This document shows, piece by piece, positions 45,758 to 54,549 of a DNA stretch of 64,000 nt. How positions within the stretch are numbered: position 1 is the stretch's first letter; each line of letters begins with the position of its first letter. The notes beneath the pieces were generated by a model. That model did not search any database. It worked only from the letters and a program-made list of their open reading frames with translations, and was not told the DNA's origin. This DNA comes from Streptomyces camelliae (GTDB lineage: Bacteria > Actinomycetota > Actinomycetes > Streptomycetales > Streptomycetaceae), in NCBI RefSeq assembly GCF_027625935.1, contig NZ_CP115300.1:8928001-8992000 (forward strand). The letters are read 5' to 3'. A program made the position numbers and the translations under genes.

Positions 45758-46257
45758 CCGGTCACTGGCCGGACCTCGCCGAGTACGCATCCGCCCTGCG
45801 GATGACCTCGGTACGGCGCACAGCGCGCTGGAGCGGACCGGAGCGAGGGCGATGCCGCCGACGGTGTCCCGGCCCATCCGCTGAGGCGATCAGGTGGGCG
45901 TCGGCGCCGGCCCCGCTGCGTCGTCCCGGACACCATTCCCAACTCCGAGTTGCCCAGGCAGGGTTCGGTGGCGCCGCAGCCACCCAGGATGGGCGTACGA
46001 CGCACTGCGCGGCGGTGCCCCCGCCACGAGCAGGAACCGGAATTGGCCCTCGGGACCTGACCGCACGCACGTTGTCGACCGGCGAGTGAGGCCGATGAAG
46101 GACCATCGGGTCGTGTTGGACCACATCGACCGGCACGACGACACGTCGGCGAGGCCCTTGTTCAGCCACTACCTGGTCGACCAGGGACGGCGCCTGTCGG
46201 ACACCCGGCACCTGCCCTCAGGCACACCGCTTGAGGGCAGACAGGAGCGGCGGCGAG
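45758..46257. other. 500-bp stretch without a supported gene
   Basis: A plus-strand frame around 46094-46250 reads MKDHRVVLDHIDRHDDTSAR and continues with plausible composition, but lacks a ribosome site and a recognisable family. The remainder shows only GC-rich shadow frames. Confidence 0.4.
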
Positions 46258-46490
46258 ATGTCCGGGGCCGACCTGGCCCGGGTCACGCTGCGGGCCGCGA
46301 GGGAGCGGATCCGGAAGAGCGGCAGTGCCCAGAAGACGAAGCGGCAGTAGCCGGGGACCGCGCGTACGGTACGTCGAGCCGGGCGCGAGCCGCTGGTCCT
46401 GGCGGCGGTGATCAGCGCGCTGGTCAGCGAGCGAGCCTGGGAGCCTCGGCTGTCGGCGGCATGCGTCGGCAGAACAAGGTGATGCGCCGG
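46258..46490 (+). pseudogene. DUF721 (DciA-like) gene remnant
   Basis: From the ATG at 46258 (GGAG upstream) the frame reads MSGADLARVTLRAARERIRK, like the start of Streptomyces DUF721 proteins, and stops at TAG 46348-46350. The next part of the family, REPLVLAAVISALVSERAWE, appears downstream in another frame and then degrades. The rest of the domain is missing. The main chromosomal DUF721 gene normally lies near recF/gyrB; this is a decayed extra copy. Confidence 0.6.
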
Positions 46491-46850
46491 CTCAGCCGCA
46501 AGACCATCCCGCTTCAGCCGGACGACACTTCGGCTGACGAGCCGGACCCGGTCGAGTAGCCGCGCGAACGGCACCTTCGTGAGGCCTGACGCCCCCGGTG
46601 CCCTGCCGTTGCGCCGGGCGCGGGCCGAACGCCCGAGGGGGTCATCCGCCGCCCCGAACAAGCAGCCTCGCGGCATCGCTACCTCGGCGGGCCATCTGCC
46701 TGCTGTCCTTCCACGCCCTGTGCGTCGCCCGCGTGGGAAGACAGCGTGTCCACCGGCGACGCCAGCCGTACTCCGGATGATGAACCGGGCGAAAGGGAGG
46801 TGGAGTTACCGATTTCCCGTGGGTGTACAGGTCCGTTTATGATCTTGGTT
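46491..46850. other. 360-bp stretch without a gene
   Basis: No supported gene. Near its end TATGAT (46838-46843) may be the -10 of the small gene that follows. Confidence 0.5.
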
Positions 46851-47138
46851 GTGACTGTGCAGAACTCTGACAAGACGCCGTCCCGTAAGCAGCGACTCCA
46901 GGAGAAGCAGCGTCGCCAGCTGGCGGTGGTCGACACCGTTGACAAGGCTGAGGTCAAGGTCCGTAAGGCGGAAGCCGAACTGGCTGTTGCCGTTGCTGAG
47001 GCAGTGCAGGTGTTCGGCGACGAGCGCTCCGCCTCCGAGGGGCTCGACATGCCCGTTGAAGCCATACGTCGTTTCGTCGGCATCGCGGCGAACGAAACAG
47101 CCTCGGCCGATGCGGCCAACGCCGCCGGCATGCCGTAA
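46851..47138 (+). CDS. Small charged helical protein, unknown function
   Basis: A 95-residue protein. It has SRKQRLQEKQRRQLAVVDTV, then KAEVKVRKAEAELAVAVAEA, a strongly helical, heptad-like charged stretch, then FGDERSASEGLDMPVEAIRR, reminiscent of a short helix-turn-helix, and a Ser/Ala-rich tail. TATGAT at 46838-46843 is 7 bases before the GTG at 46851, suggesting a leaderless transcript; ATG 46839 is an alternative start. I associate similar small proteins with Streptomyces but know no function. Confidence 0.6.
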   Translation: MTVQNSDKTPSRKQRLQEKQRRQLAVVDTVDKAEVKVRKAEAELAVAVAEAVQVFGDERSASEGLDMPVEAIRRFVGIAANETASADAANAAGMP

Positions 47139-47506
47139 GGAACGCCGACAGGGGGCACTCGATGCCGTCAGCTGGATCAACGTGCGTAAAAACGGCGGAC
47201 GTTTGGCCGAGCCCGGCTTCACCCTCCCGCGCAATTGCCTCCCTGTGTCCTGTTCTTCGGGTCGGGCGACGGAAGGCGGGATCGGACGCTCTGCTGGAGG
47301 AACTGGGACCGCCCTGACCGTCGGGAAGGCGAACGTCCGGCGGCCGACAAGGCCGATGCGCCAGTCTTCAGGGACCCCGTGCGGGCGGCGCCCGGAATCA
47401 CCGCTTCCCAGGGCCGGGCTGGGACCGGCTGCGCGGTGACTGGCCGCGGCCCCGCGCCGTAATTCGCTTGACCGGGCCATAGGGCAACGCTGCATTGTGG
47501 TGAGGA
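47139..47506. other. Intergenic stretch, no gene seen
   Basis: About 370 bp between the small helical protein and the palindrome before the acetyltransferase. No protein family or RNA is recognisable. Confidence 0.5.
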
Positions 47507-47523
47507 CACCACGAGTCGTGGTG
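47507..47523. promoter_or_regulatory. 17-bp palindrome before the Eis-type gene
   Basis: CACCACGAGTCGTGGTG is a perfect palindrome with a central G, 28 bp before the ATG. It is either an operator or a 5' leader hairpin. Confidence 0.5.
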
Positions 47524-47551
47524 CCGGTATCCCGGGGAGGCAGCGGCAGCA

Positions 47552-48787
47552 ATGGAGATCCGTCCCACGACCGACCAGGACCTCGATGTCTTCGTCGGCA
47601 CACTCCATGCCGCGTTCGGACGCTTCCCGGAAACCCCGGCCGAGGGTGGCGGCGGGGTCTGGTGGTCGGCGTTCGAAATGGACCGCGGTCTGCTCGCCAC
47701 GACGGCGGACGGGCGGCCCGTCGGCACCGCCGGTGCGTACTCCTTCGAGCTCACTCTGCCCGGCGAGATCCTCGTCCCGGCCGGCGGGGTGACCGCAGTC
47801 GGCGTCCTTCCCTCGCACCGACGCCAGGGGCTGCTCAGGGCGATGATGCGGCATCAGCTCACCGAGCTGCGGACCCGAGGGGAGTTCCTCTCCGTACTGC
47901 TGGCCTCCGAGGCCCTGATCTACCGCAGGTTCGGTTACGGCCCGGCGACCTACACGCAGCGGCTGACGGTGCGGCGCCACCAGGCCGCCCTCGCCCTCCC
48001 CCGGGCGCGCGCAGCGGCCGACGCCCCGGCGACCGGCTCGGACACCGGCACGGTCGAGGTGCTGCGGCGTGCCGAGTGCGGAGAGACCCTGGAAGAGGTC
48101 TACGACCGTTACCGCCGCGCACAGCCCGGCGCGCTGTCCCGCCCGCACCGCTGGTGGGCCTTGGGCGCGGGGCAGCCCCCGATCTCACGGGCGCCGCGCT
48201 ACGTCGCCGTCCACCGTGACACCGACGGAGTCCCGGACGGGTACGCCAGCTATGCGCTCGGCGAGTCCGACACCTTGACGGTCGACGAGATCATCGCCGC
48301 CGACGACGCCGTTTTCACCGCCCTGGCCCGGTTCGTGCTCGGACATGACCTGGTCAGTCAGGTCGTGTTCAAGCACTTCCCGCCCGAGCACCCGCTGCGC
48401 TGGCAGTTTGCGGACTTCCGCGCCGGCGAGGTGAGCGGCCACACCGACTGGCTCTGGGTACGGCTCCTGGACGTACCGCGTGCACTGACCGCGCGCGGTT
48501 GGTTCACGGACGGCGAGCTTGTCCTCGACGTCGACGATCCGTTCCTCGGCGAGCACGGCCGCTACCTGCTGACCGTCCGGGACGGCAAGGCCGACTGCGT
48601 CCCGACGGACCGGGAGCCCGACCTGTCCCTGGACGTGAGCGACCTGGGCTCGGTCTACCTCGGCGGCACCGCCCCGAGCACGCTCGTACGCGCCGGACAC
48701 ATCCGAGCCCACCACCCCGGCGCGGTCACCCTCGCTGACGCCCTCTTCCGTGCCGAGCGCGCTCCGCACTGCCTGCACTGGTTCTGA
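47552..48787 (+). CDS. Eis-type GNAT N-acetyltransferase
   Basis: A 411-residue multi-acetylating enzyme of the Eis family. The N-terminal GNAT domain begins MEIRPTTDQDLDVFVGTLHA and has the acetyl-CoA loop VTAVGVLPSHRRQGLLRAMM, then EALIYRRFGYGPATY with the catalytic-type Tyr. A second GNAT-like domain and a SCP2-like C-terminal domain (GRYLLTVRDGKADCVPTDRE, DLSLDVSDLGSVYLGG) follow. It ends in Phe, whose free carboxylate acts as base in Eis. Substrates can be aminoglycosides or lysines; the physiological target here is unknown. Length matches the family (about 400). Confidence 0.9.
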   Translation: MEIRPTTDQDLDVFVGTLHAAFGRFPETPAEGGGGVWWSAFEMDRGLLATTADGRPVGTAGAYSFELTLPGEILVPAGGVTAVGVLPSHRRQGLLRAMMRHQLTELRTRGEFLSVLLASEALIYRRFGYGPATYTQRLTVRRHQAALALPRARAAADAPATGSDTGTVEVLRRAECGETLEEVYDRYRRAQPGALSRPHRWWALGAGQPPISRAPRYVAVHRDTDGVPDGYASYALGESDTLTVDEIIAADDAVFTALARFVLGHDLVSQVVFKHFPPEHPLRWQFADFRAGEVSGHTDWLWVRLLDVPRALTARGWFTDGELVLDVDDPFLGEHGRYLLTVRDGKADCVPTDREPDLSLDVSDLGSVYLGGTAPSTLVRAGHIRAHHPGAVTLADALFRAERAPHCLHWF

Positions 48788-49195
48788 CCGCTCCTGCCCT
48801 GTACAAGTCTCGTCAGGCGCCGTTTTCCTTGACGGGCGGGCGCGTTGGGCTTCAGATGGAGGGTCTCGCTGAGCGTCTGGCGTCAGGTGACATGCAGGAG
48901 CTGATCAACCGGGGAAAAAACGGCGCCGGACACCGGGGCGCCCCGACAAGCACTTGGAGCCCCGCAAGATCTCCCTCGGCACTGGCGGGGCGCTCTTACG
49001 GCACCCCCTGCAAGCACAAGCATGCCTGCTTCTCTGAAGTGCGCTGCTTGTGAGCTTCGTTGGTCGTAGTCGCGAGCGATCAACGTCGTGAGATGACTCG
49101 GCGGGGGTGGCTGCCGATCCCGCTCCCTCTTGATCCCCGCAACCGCGTCTGAATAGGTTTGCCGCCGACAACCGACGATGAAGCAGGTGGGGCGT
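48788..49195. other. 400-bp stretch without a supported gene
   Basis: A plus-strand frame near 48829-48930 reads GLAERLASGDMQELINRG but breaks up at a GGGGAAAAAACGGC run. It may be the debris of a gene. No other signal was found. Confidence 0.4.
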
Positions 49196-49777
49196 ATGGC
49201 GGGTCTGGATGACCTGGTGCAACACTTCGGCCCGCCACCGGTCCGCGTCCCATCCCCCGACGACTGGGCCGAGGTCGAGGACTATGTCGGCTCGGCGCTG
49301 CCGGGCGACTTCAAGGCGTTCCTTGATGCCTATGGCACGGGCGCGATCTGCGGGGAGCTGGTGGTCTTCCACCCCCGAGGGTCCAGCCCGCTGCTGGATC
49401 GGATGCAAAAGATCCACGAATCGTTCGGCCAGTCGTGGCGACGTGACTCGGACGAGTACCCATTCCGGTTCCACCCTGCCCCGGGCGGCCTCATCTCCTG
49501 GGGATACGGCTACTCCGGTGACGAGCACTTCTTCTGGCCATGCCACTCGGACCCGGACCTCTGGAAGATCGTCACGAACATCAACGGGGCGGATCCCGAG
49601 GTCTTCGACGGATCGTTCACCGACTTCGTGCTCGCCTTCGTCAAGCGCCTGCGCGACGTGGACCCGCACCATGGGATCGACCCAGATGCCTTGGAGTTCC
49701 TTGAGCCGGAAGACCTGGACGAACTCGCGGAGCGCGGCGAGATTGGTCCGGTCGAGCCGAGCTTTGAACCGTGGTGA
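49196..49777 (+). CDS. SUKH-family (SMI1/KNR4-type) protein
   Basis: A 193-residue protein of the SUKH superfamily. The hallmark segments are PDDWAEVEDYVGSALPGDFK, AFLDAYGTGAICGELVVFHP, PGGLISWGYGYSGDEHFFWP and VFDGSFTDFVLAFVKRLRDV. Many SUKH proteins are immunity proteins for polymorphic toxins, but stand-alone copies are frequent in Streptomyces. The ATG at 49196 follows AGGTGGGG; ATG 49178 is an alternative. No toxin gene is next to it, and decayed insertion sequences follow right after its stop codon. Confidence 0.85.
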   Translation: MAGLDDLVQHFGPPPVRVPSPDDWAEVEDYVGSALPGDFKAFLDAYGTGAICGELVVFHPRGSSPLLDRMQKIHESFGQSWRRDSDEYPFRFHPAPGGLISWGYGYSGDEHFFWPCHSDPDLWKIVTNINGADPEVFDGSFTDFVLAFVKRLRDVDPHHGIDPDALEFLEPEDLDELAERGEIGPVEPSFEPW

Positions 49778-49794
49778 ACGGTCGGCGGGCAGGC

Positions 49795-50372
49795 GGTGGT
49801 GTAGTCGTGTGAGGAGGGTGTGAGCGGCGCCGACGATGCGGCTTGTGCGGTTGGTTGAGCAGCGGTCCTGGCGTAGGAGTCGCCAGGACTTGAGCTGGGC
49901 GAAGGCGCGTTCGCCGGGCGCTCGCAGGCGGGTGTGGGCGTCGTTGTACCGCTGGTAGTGCTGGGGGAGTTCGCGGTGGCCGTAGTAGAGGTGCGGACGA
50001 TGGCGCCGGCTCCCTGGTGGGCGCGGTCCGCGAGGACGGGGACTTCTCGCGTGAGGCATGCCTGGACGATCCCGTGGGCGCAGGCAGCGGTCAGGTTGCG
50101 GGTCCGTCCCGGCGTGGCGCGGGAGAACCACAGGGGTGTATCGTCCGGGCGACGATCACCTGCACGTTCATGCCGTGCTTCTTGTGCGCCTGGAAGCAGT
50201 ACGGCTCGTCGGCCGCGATTCGGTCGGTGGGGAGCGGTGTTCCGCCGACGATGACGAAGTCTCCCTCGCCCAGGCCCAGGAGGGCTTCGCGCAGGCCCGT
50301 TGCCGACGCGGCCAGAATCTCGATGGTCTCGGCCACATACCGCCAGGCCGTGGCTTCTGACACTCCGAAACC
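49795..50372 (-). pseudogene. IS5-family (DDE_Tnp_4) transposase, multiply frameshifted
   Basis: The minus strand carries consecutive pieces in three frames: GFGVSEATAWRYVAETIEIL, then GEGDFVIVGGTPLPTDRIAA and HKKHGMNVQVIV; next DDTPLWFSRATPGRTRNLTA and HGIVQACLTREVPVLADRAH; and finally RLRAPGERAFAQLKSWRLLR and IVGAAHTLLTRL. Together they cover most of an IS5-group transposase, with at least two frameshifts and several substitutions. It is a distinct element from the intact IS at 38965-40062. I saw no clear terminal repeats. Confidence 0.8.
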
Positions 50373-50589
50373 GCGTCCCGTGCATGTTTGAGGCATACGC
50401 TCTGAGGCACGAGCTGCGTCACAAGAGCAAGTGGCCCCGAAAGACCGAGTAGGCAGACACCTTCGACAGATGAATCGGAGCAAATGCTCAGATCCTGTGG
50501 ATCGGCTCGGGGAGGCGTACCTTCCCGAATGATCGATCGACTGGTATCGAGTAGGCCCGCGTTGCCGCGCGGGTCGGGAAGGCACGCCG

Positions 50590-50697
50590 GTGCTCAGCGT
50601 AGTGAACGACGACGGCATCACCCCCAACGGCTCCTCGCTGATCGATGAGATCGTGCGGGGTCAACTCGTCGCACGCCCCAAGGCCCACGCAGCCTGA
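50590..50697 (+). pseudogene. N-terminal fragment of an IS256-family transposase
   Basis: From GTG 50590 the frame reads VLSVVNDDGITPNGSSLIDE then IVRG, like the start of Streptomyces IS256-type transposases, where the family continues into an Ala-rich helix. Here it runs into unrelated residues and stops at 50697. It is a small insertion-sequence scar between the dead IS5 gene and the MarR gene. Confidence 0.6.
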
Positions 50698-50766
50698 CCC
50701 CAGAGGGTTGGAGACCCGTCTCACCGATTACGGAGGTCTACGGATCTGGGCCAACGTCACGGTCTG

Positions 50767-51234
50767 TCATGCCGAGTCAGACGCCTGGCCAGCGCCCGTC
50801 GGGGCACCGACGAGGGACTGCAGGGCGCGGATCAGGAGCGTGGCGTCCGGGCTGGAGAGCGGGGCGAGGAACCGGCGTTCCATCTCCTGGCGGGCGAATT
50901 CGGCGTCGCGAAGGCGCTCCGCTCCGGCCGGCGTCAGCTGCACGATGTTCTTGCGCCGGTCCTGGGGACTGCGGCGCCGCTCGACCAGTTCCTTGCCCTC
51001 CAAAGCGTCGACGAGGGCCACCATCGTCGTGCGGTCGATGCCCAGCTTGCCCGCCGCTTCCAGTTGAGACAGCCCGTCATGTGCGTTGAGGACGGCCAGA
51101 ATTGCCAGTTCACGGCCGTCGATTCCGTGCGGCGCCAAGGCCCTCGCCGACTCCTCGGTCAACCGCAGGTACACGTGCTTGAGCAGATACCCGAGGCGGG
51201 AGGAGAGGACTTCGGGCGGTGCGTCGCGCGTCAT
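50767..51234 (-). CDS. MarR-family transcriptional regulator
   Basis: A 155-residue winged-helix regulator. It has GRELAILAVLNAHDGLSQLE, AAGKLGIDRTTMVALVDALE and the wing VERRRSPQDRRKNIVQLTPA. It is divergent from the F420/FMN-dependent oxidoreductase gene with a 100-bp gap that contains a symmetric site (51258-51278), so it probably represses both genes in response to a small aromatic or oxidative ligand. Confidence 0.88.
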   Translation of the reverse strand: MTRDAPPEVLSSRLGYLLKHVYLRLTEESARALAPHGIDGRELAILAVLNAHDGLSQLEAAGKLGIDRTTMVALVDALEGKELVERRRSPQDRRKNIVQLTPAGAERLRDAEFARQEMERRFLAPLSSPDATLLIRALQSLVGAPTGAGQASDSA

Positions 51235-51257
51235 GACCGCAGTGTATTCATAAACTG

Positions 51258-51278
51258 ATAGTCAGCTGAACTGACGAT
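51258..51278. promoter_or_regulatory. Candidate MarR operator between divergent genes
   Basis: ATAGTCAG (51258-51265) and CTGACGAT (51271-51278) are inverted copies matching at 7 of 8 bases across CTGAA, in the MarR/oxidoreductase intergenic gap. Confidence 0.5.
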
Positions 51279-51334
51279 CTACTACGGTGATGATGGCGTC
51301 GCCGTCAACGGCGGCGCATCGACTCGAAGGGCGC

Positions 51335-52276
51335 ATGGCAACCATGTCCGACCAGCACCTCCCCACCGTGACATTCGGAATCAAGACCACTCCGATGCGG
51401 GTTCCCTACGAGGACATCCTCCGCGTGTGGCAGGAAGCCGACGACCTGCCCGAAATCGCGGACGCCTGGCTGTGGGACCACCTCATGCCGATCGCCGGCC
51501 CGAAGGACGGGCAGATCCTCGAAGGGTGGACACTGCTGAGCGCCCTGGCCGCCAGGACCCAGCGGCTGCGCCTCGGCCTGCTCGTGACGAGCAATCGGAT
51601 CCGGCCGCCCGCCGTCCTCGGCAAAATCGCCACAACAGTCGACGTGATCTCCGGGGGCCGTCTGATCATGGGCCTCGGCGTGGGCGGCACCGTGCAGCCA
51701 CCCGACGCGGGCGGCGTACCCGGCGAGAACCCGGCCGTCGCGGAGTACGCAGCCTACGGCCTCACGCTCGTCCCGCCCGCCGAAGGCATCGCCCGCCTGG
51801 AGGAGACCATCACCATCCTCCGCGGCATGTGGACGCGGGACGTCTTCGACTTCCACGGCCGTTACTACACTCTGACCGGCAACCGCAACGAGCCGAAACC
51901 TGTTCAGCGGCCAGGGCCGCCCCTGCTGATCGGCGGCTGGGGAAACAGGACGCTCCGCCTGGTCGCCGAGCACGCCGACATCTGGAACATCCCCGGACCG
52001 CCGCACAACACGCTGGACTACATCACCGAGCGCAGTGCCGTTCTGGACGACCATTGCGCCGTCATCGGCCGTGATCCGCGGACGATCACCCGCTCTGTGC
52101 AGTACATCGTGTCCTACGACGACCCTGCCACCGACCGCAAGGCCATCACGGAGCTCATCGCGGCAGGCGTGACGCACATCGTGCTCAGCCTGCGGAGCCC
52201 CTATCCCTCACAGGCCGCGCGATGGCTCGCCGACAAGATCATCACGCCCGTCCGCAGTGCAACCGGAGAATGCTGA
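51335..52276 (+). CDS. Luciferase-like (LLM) F420/FMN-dependent oxidoreductase
   Basis: A 313-residue bacterial-luciferase-family enzyme with a TIM-barrel fold. Segments: ADAWLWDHLMPIAGPKDGQI, LEGWTLLSALAARTQRLRLG, LLVTSNRIRPPAVLGKIATT and VDVISGGRLIMGLGVGG, with PPLLIGGWGNRTLRLVAEHA nearer the end. These fit actinobacterial F420-dependent members. ATG 51335 follows GAAGGG; ATG 51344 is also possible. Divergent from MarR, it is likely induced by a xenobiotic or metabolite. Substrate unknown. Confidence 0.85.
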   Translation: MATMSDQHLPTVTFGIKTTPMRVPYEDILRVWQEADDLPEIADAWLWDHLMPIAGPKDGQILEGWTLLSALAARTQRLRLGLLVTSNRIRPPAVLGKIATTVDVISGGRLIMGLGVGGTVQPPDAGGVPGENPAVAEYAAYGLTLVPPAEGIARLEETITILRGMWTRDVFDFHGRYYTLTGNRNEPKPVQRPGPPLLIGGWGNRTLRLVAEHADIWNIPGPPHNTLDYITERSAVLDDHCAVIGRDPRTITRSVQYIVSYDDPATDRKAITELIAAGVTHIVLSLRSPYPSQAARWLADKIITPVRSATGEC

Positions 52277-52945
52277 TGACGGCGCCTGCTGGCACTCATC
52301 CACCGGCACGGCTCCCTCACCGGCGCCGCGCACGCGCTCGGTCTGACACCGGCGGCCGTCACCCAGCAGCTCGCCCGAGCCGAGCGGGCGTGCGAAACGG
52401 CCCTGGTCACCCGCGGACCGCGCGGCGCGCAGCTGACCGCCGCCGGACGCTTGCTGGCCGGTCCAGGAAGGATCGTCGACGAACAGGTCGAGGCAGCGGC
52501 CACCGCCCTGCCGGCACTTCGCCACCACCTTTCGCTGCGCCTACGCATCGGAGCCTTCCAGGCGGCCGCCATCCACCTGATTCCTCCAGCGCTCACGGCC
52601 TGCGCCACCGCCACCCCGACGCGGACATCTCCGTGGTGTCCCCTCCGAAAACAGCTTGGAGGAGGTCGCCGCCGGGCGCATCGACCTCGCCGTGACCGCC
52701 TTCTTCCCCACGCCCGCACCCGCACCGTCCGGCGTCGTACTGCATCCGCTGCTGCACGACCCCATGGTGGTCGTCATGCCCGACGACCACCCCCTCGCCA
52801 CCCGCCCCGCCGATCATCCGCTGTGCCTCGCGGACCTCGCCGACGACGCCTGGGTCACGATCCTGGCCGGCCACGCCGCGCGCGAACAGTTCGACCACGC
52901 CTGCGCACAGTCGGGCTTCACCCCCAGGATCCGCTTCCAGACCGC
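52270..52945 (+). pseudogene. LysR-family regulator, frameshifted and truncated
   Basis: The first frame gives RLLALIHRHGSLTGAAHALG, LTPAAVTQQLARAERACETA and LTAAGRLLAGPGRIVDEQVE, a LysR helix-turn-helix and linker. Near 52594 a base is missing (expected ALTALRHRHPDADISVVSPP), and another near 52640 moves homology to a third frame with SLEEVAAGRIDLAVTAFFPT, LLHDPMVVVMPDDHPLA and LADLADDAWVTILAGHAARE. The gene breaks off near 52945 and joins unrelated sequence. The start codon context (directly after the LLM gene) is also damaged. Confidence 0.8.
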
Positions 52946-53059
52946 CCCTGCACCGCTCGTTCCACGCGATCACCCTCGCCGACACCACGCCCGCTCCGTT
53001 CGTCGCCCTGTTTCTCGCCCTGATCCGCGACGTCGTGCGGGACATCGACACCTCCTGGA

Positions 53060-53281
53060 CAGGCAGGTGAGGACGCTCGCAGCTGCGTACTTCGAGTACA
53101 TCGAGCCCGAGTCCGACGCGCTGCCCGACTGGCCCGACCTGGACGTCCCGGGCGACCGGTTCATCGCCTGGACCCTGCTCCTGCAGTCCCGGCACCCGGC
53201 TCCGGGTGGTGCGTCGCCACCAGCGACATCAACCTCCAGACCAAACTGCACGCCGTCGCACTGCCGTTCATCGAGCCCTGA
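53060..53281 (+). pseudogene. C-terminal fragment of a PIN-domain-like protein
   Basis: One frame gives LAAAYFEYIEPESDALPDWP and FIAWTLLLQSRHPAP; a frame change near 53205 leads to CVATSDINLQTKLHAVALPF then IEP and TGA at 53279-53281. The ending resembles PIN-domain ribonuclease-like proteins of Streptomyces, with the conserved acidic TSD region. The N-terminal part is absent. Just before it, 52946-53065 has a short frame (FVALFLALIRDVVRDIDTSW) from some other gene. Confidence 0.4.
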
Positions 53282-53516
53282 CCGCACGGATCGAGACTTC
53301 CCGACAGGGTGTGAGACATCTGTGAGGCCACAGCCCGTGTCCCCAGGTAGACGGAACACGCTGGGAGGCTGAGAGCTGTGAGGCGCGGGCCTTCGGCGAC
53401 GGCCTACCTGTGAAGCCGAAGCTTGGTTGTTTGCCGGCGAAGGCTGACCGGGATGTTGTGGCCGGATGAGTAAAAGAACTCATGACGCCCACCGAGCTGC
53501 GGGGGAGGATCGGGGG

Positions 53517-54110
53517 ATGACGACGTCAAGGAAGACGAGGGCCCGGCTCGGGATGCTGCCGTTGGCGGTGATGGTCCTGCTGGCGGCGGGGTGCGGAACG
53601 CAGCGGGCAGGGGATGCCGCCGAGGGGTACCGGCGTTCGCATTCAACGCCCACCGGTATATCGACGCCGAGTACACCAGCAGACTTCCCCTGCCCCGGCG
53701 AGAGCGGCAAGCCGAAGGCGCCCACGGCCGCCACTACCCCCAGCTCAACCGTGCCGCCCACCGATCACTATGCCGAAAACCACGGCTTCAGAGTTCCCTT
53801 CCCGCTTCACGGCCGGAGCCGCTGCGACGGACTCACGGCCGTCGGACGCGTCAAGAGCGCACTCGAACCGCTGCGCCGGCGCGGCGACTTCGCTCCGGCC
53901 GGCGTCCGCAGCGCGCTCACCGGCCTCGGCTATTCCGCCGGGAAGGTGCAGGTGTACCAGGACGGCCCCACCGGGGTCGGCTTCCTCATCGACATCGGCG
54001 CCTCTCCCTGGTGTGTGGAGGGCACGATGAGCAGTGACTCCACCAAGGCGGATGCCTTCGGCGGCTACCCCGACGGCACCGGCTGCGAGCCCCCGAGAGG
54101 CGGCCACTGA
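53517..54110 (+). CDS. Putative lipoprotein of unknown function
   Basis: A 197-residue exported lipoprotein. Basic MTTSRKTRARLG, hydrophobic LPLAVMVLLAAGC with lipobox LAAGC (Cys26), then a Ser/Thr/Pro-rich linker (about 30-70). The folded part has RVKSALEPLRRRGDFAPAGV, VYQDGPTGVGFLIDIG, SPWCVEGTM and two Cys near the end. GGAGG precedes the ATG at 53517; an in-frame ATG at 53466 is less likely. It resembles uncharacterised Streptomyces lipoproteins. No partner gene is evident. Confidence 0.75.
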   Translation: MTTSRKTRARLGMLPLAVMVLLAAGCGTQRAGDAAEGYRRSHSTPTGISTPSTPADFPCPGESGKPKAPTAATTPSSTVPPTDHYAENHGFRVPFPLHGRSRCDGLTAVGRVKSALEPLRRRGDFAPAGVRSALTGLGYSAGKVQVYQDGPTGVGFLIDIGASPWCVEGTMSSDSTKADAFGGYPDGTGCEPPRGGH

Positions 54111-54549
54111 CTACAGCCGTACCCGCCAGTCAAACTTCCGTGTCACATCATCAACGTTCGCCGCCACAGGTCGCTGGTGCCGCTTATGGTCGTGCTGCTG
54201 GCGCTACCGGCTGTCGCTCTCGCGGTCGGCGGCGGGCCCTGGCCACGCCCATCGTTGGTTCTACTCCTCCAGAACAACCCGGTTTTGACTCGTGCTACCG
54301 GCTTGATCGCGCGCACGAAGAAGGCGCCGCACCGGGGGTGCAGCTCCCGACCCTGTGGGGCGGCGCAACTGGCGTGGCCTCTATACCAGGACGTCGCCGC
54401 GAAGGTCGACGAGGAGAGCGGCTGAGCGCAGGCCGCAGGTGAGCTGCCGGGACGCCCAGTGCTGATCGGCCGGATGCCGTAGCCCGCGAAGCCTGGGAGG
54501 ACGTTGACCCTCGTGCGCCATTGACCGACAGGGATGCCATAGCGCGCGC
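54111..54549. other. 440-bp stretch, only weak coding signals
   Basis: A plus-strand frame at 54177-54425 begins MPLMVVLLALPAVALAVGGG like a signal or membrane anchor, but then becomes low-complexity and lacks a ribosome site. It could be the end of a decayed gene. Nothing else is visible. Confidence 0.4.

Noticed and set aside
48905..50131. Minus-strand frame of 408 codons covering the SUKH gene
   Set aside because: Only the part beyond 49790 is real (IS5 remnant). The rest is antisense to the SUKH gene.
54177..54425. Small membrane-anchored protein of 82 residues
   Set aside because: No ribosome-binding site and atypical composition after the hydrophobic start; not strong enough to call.
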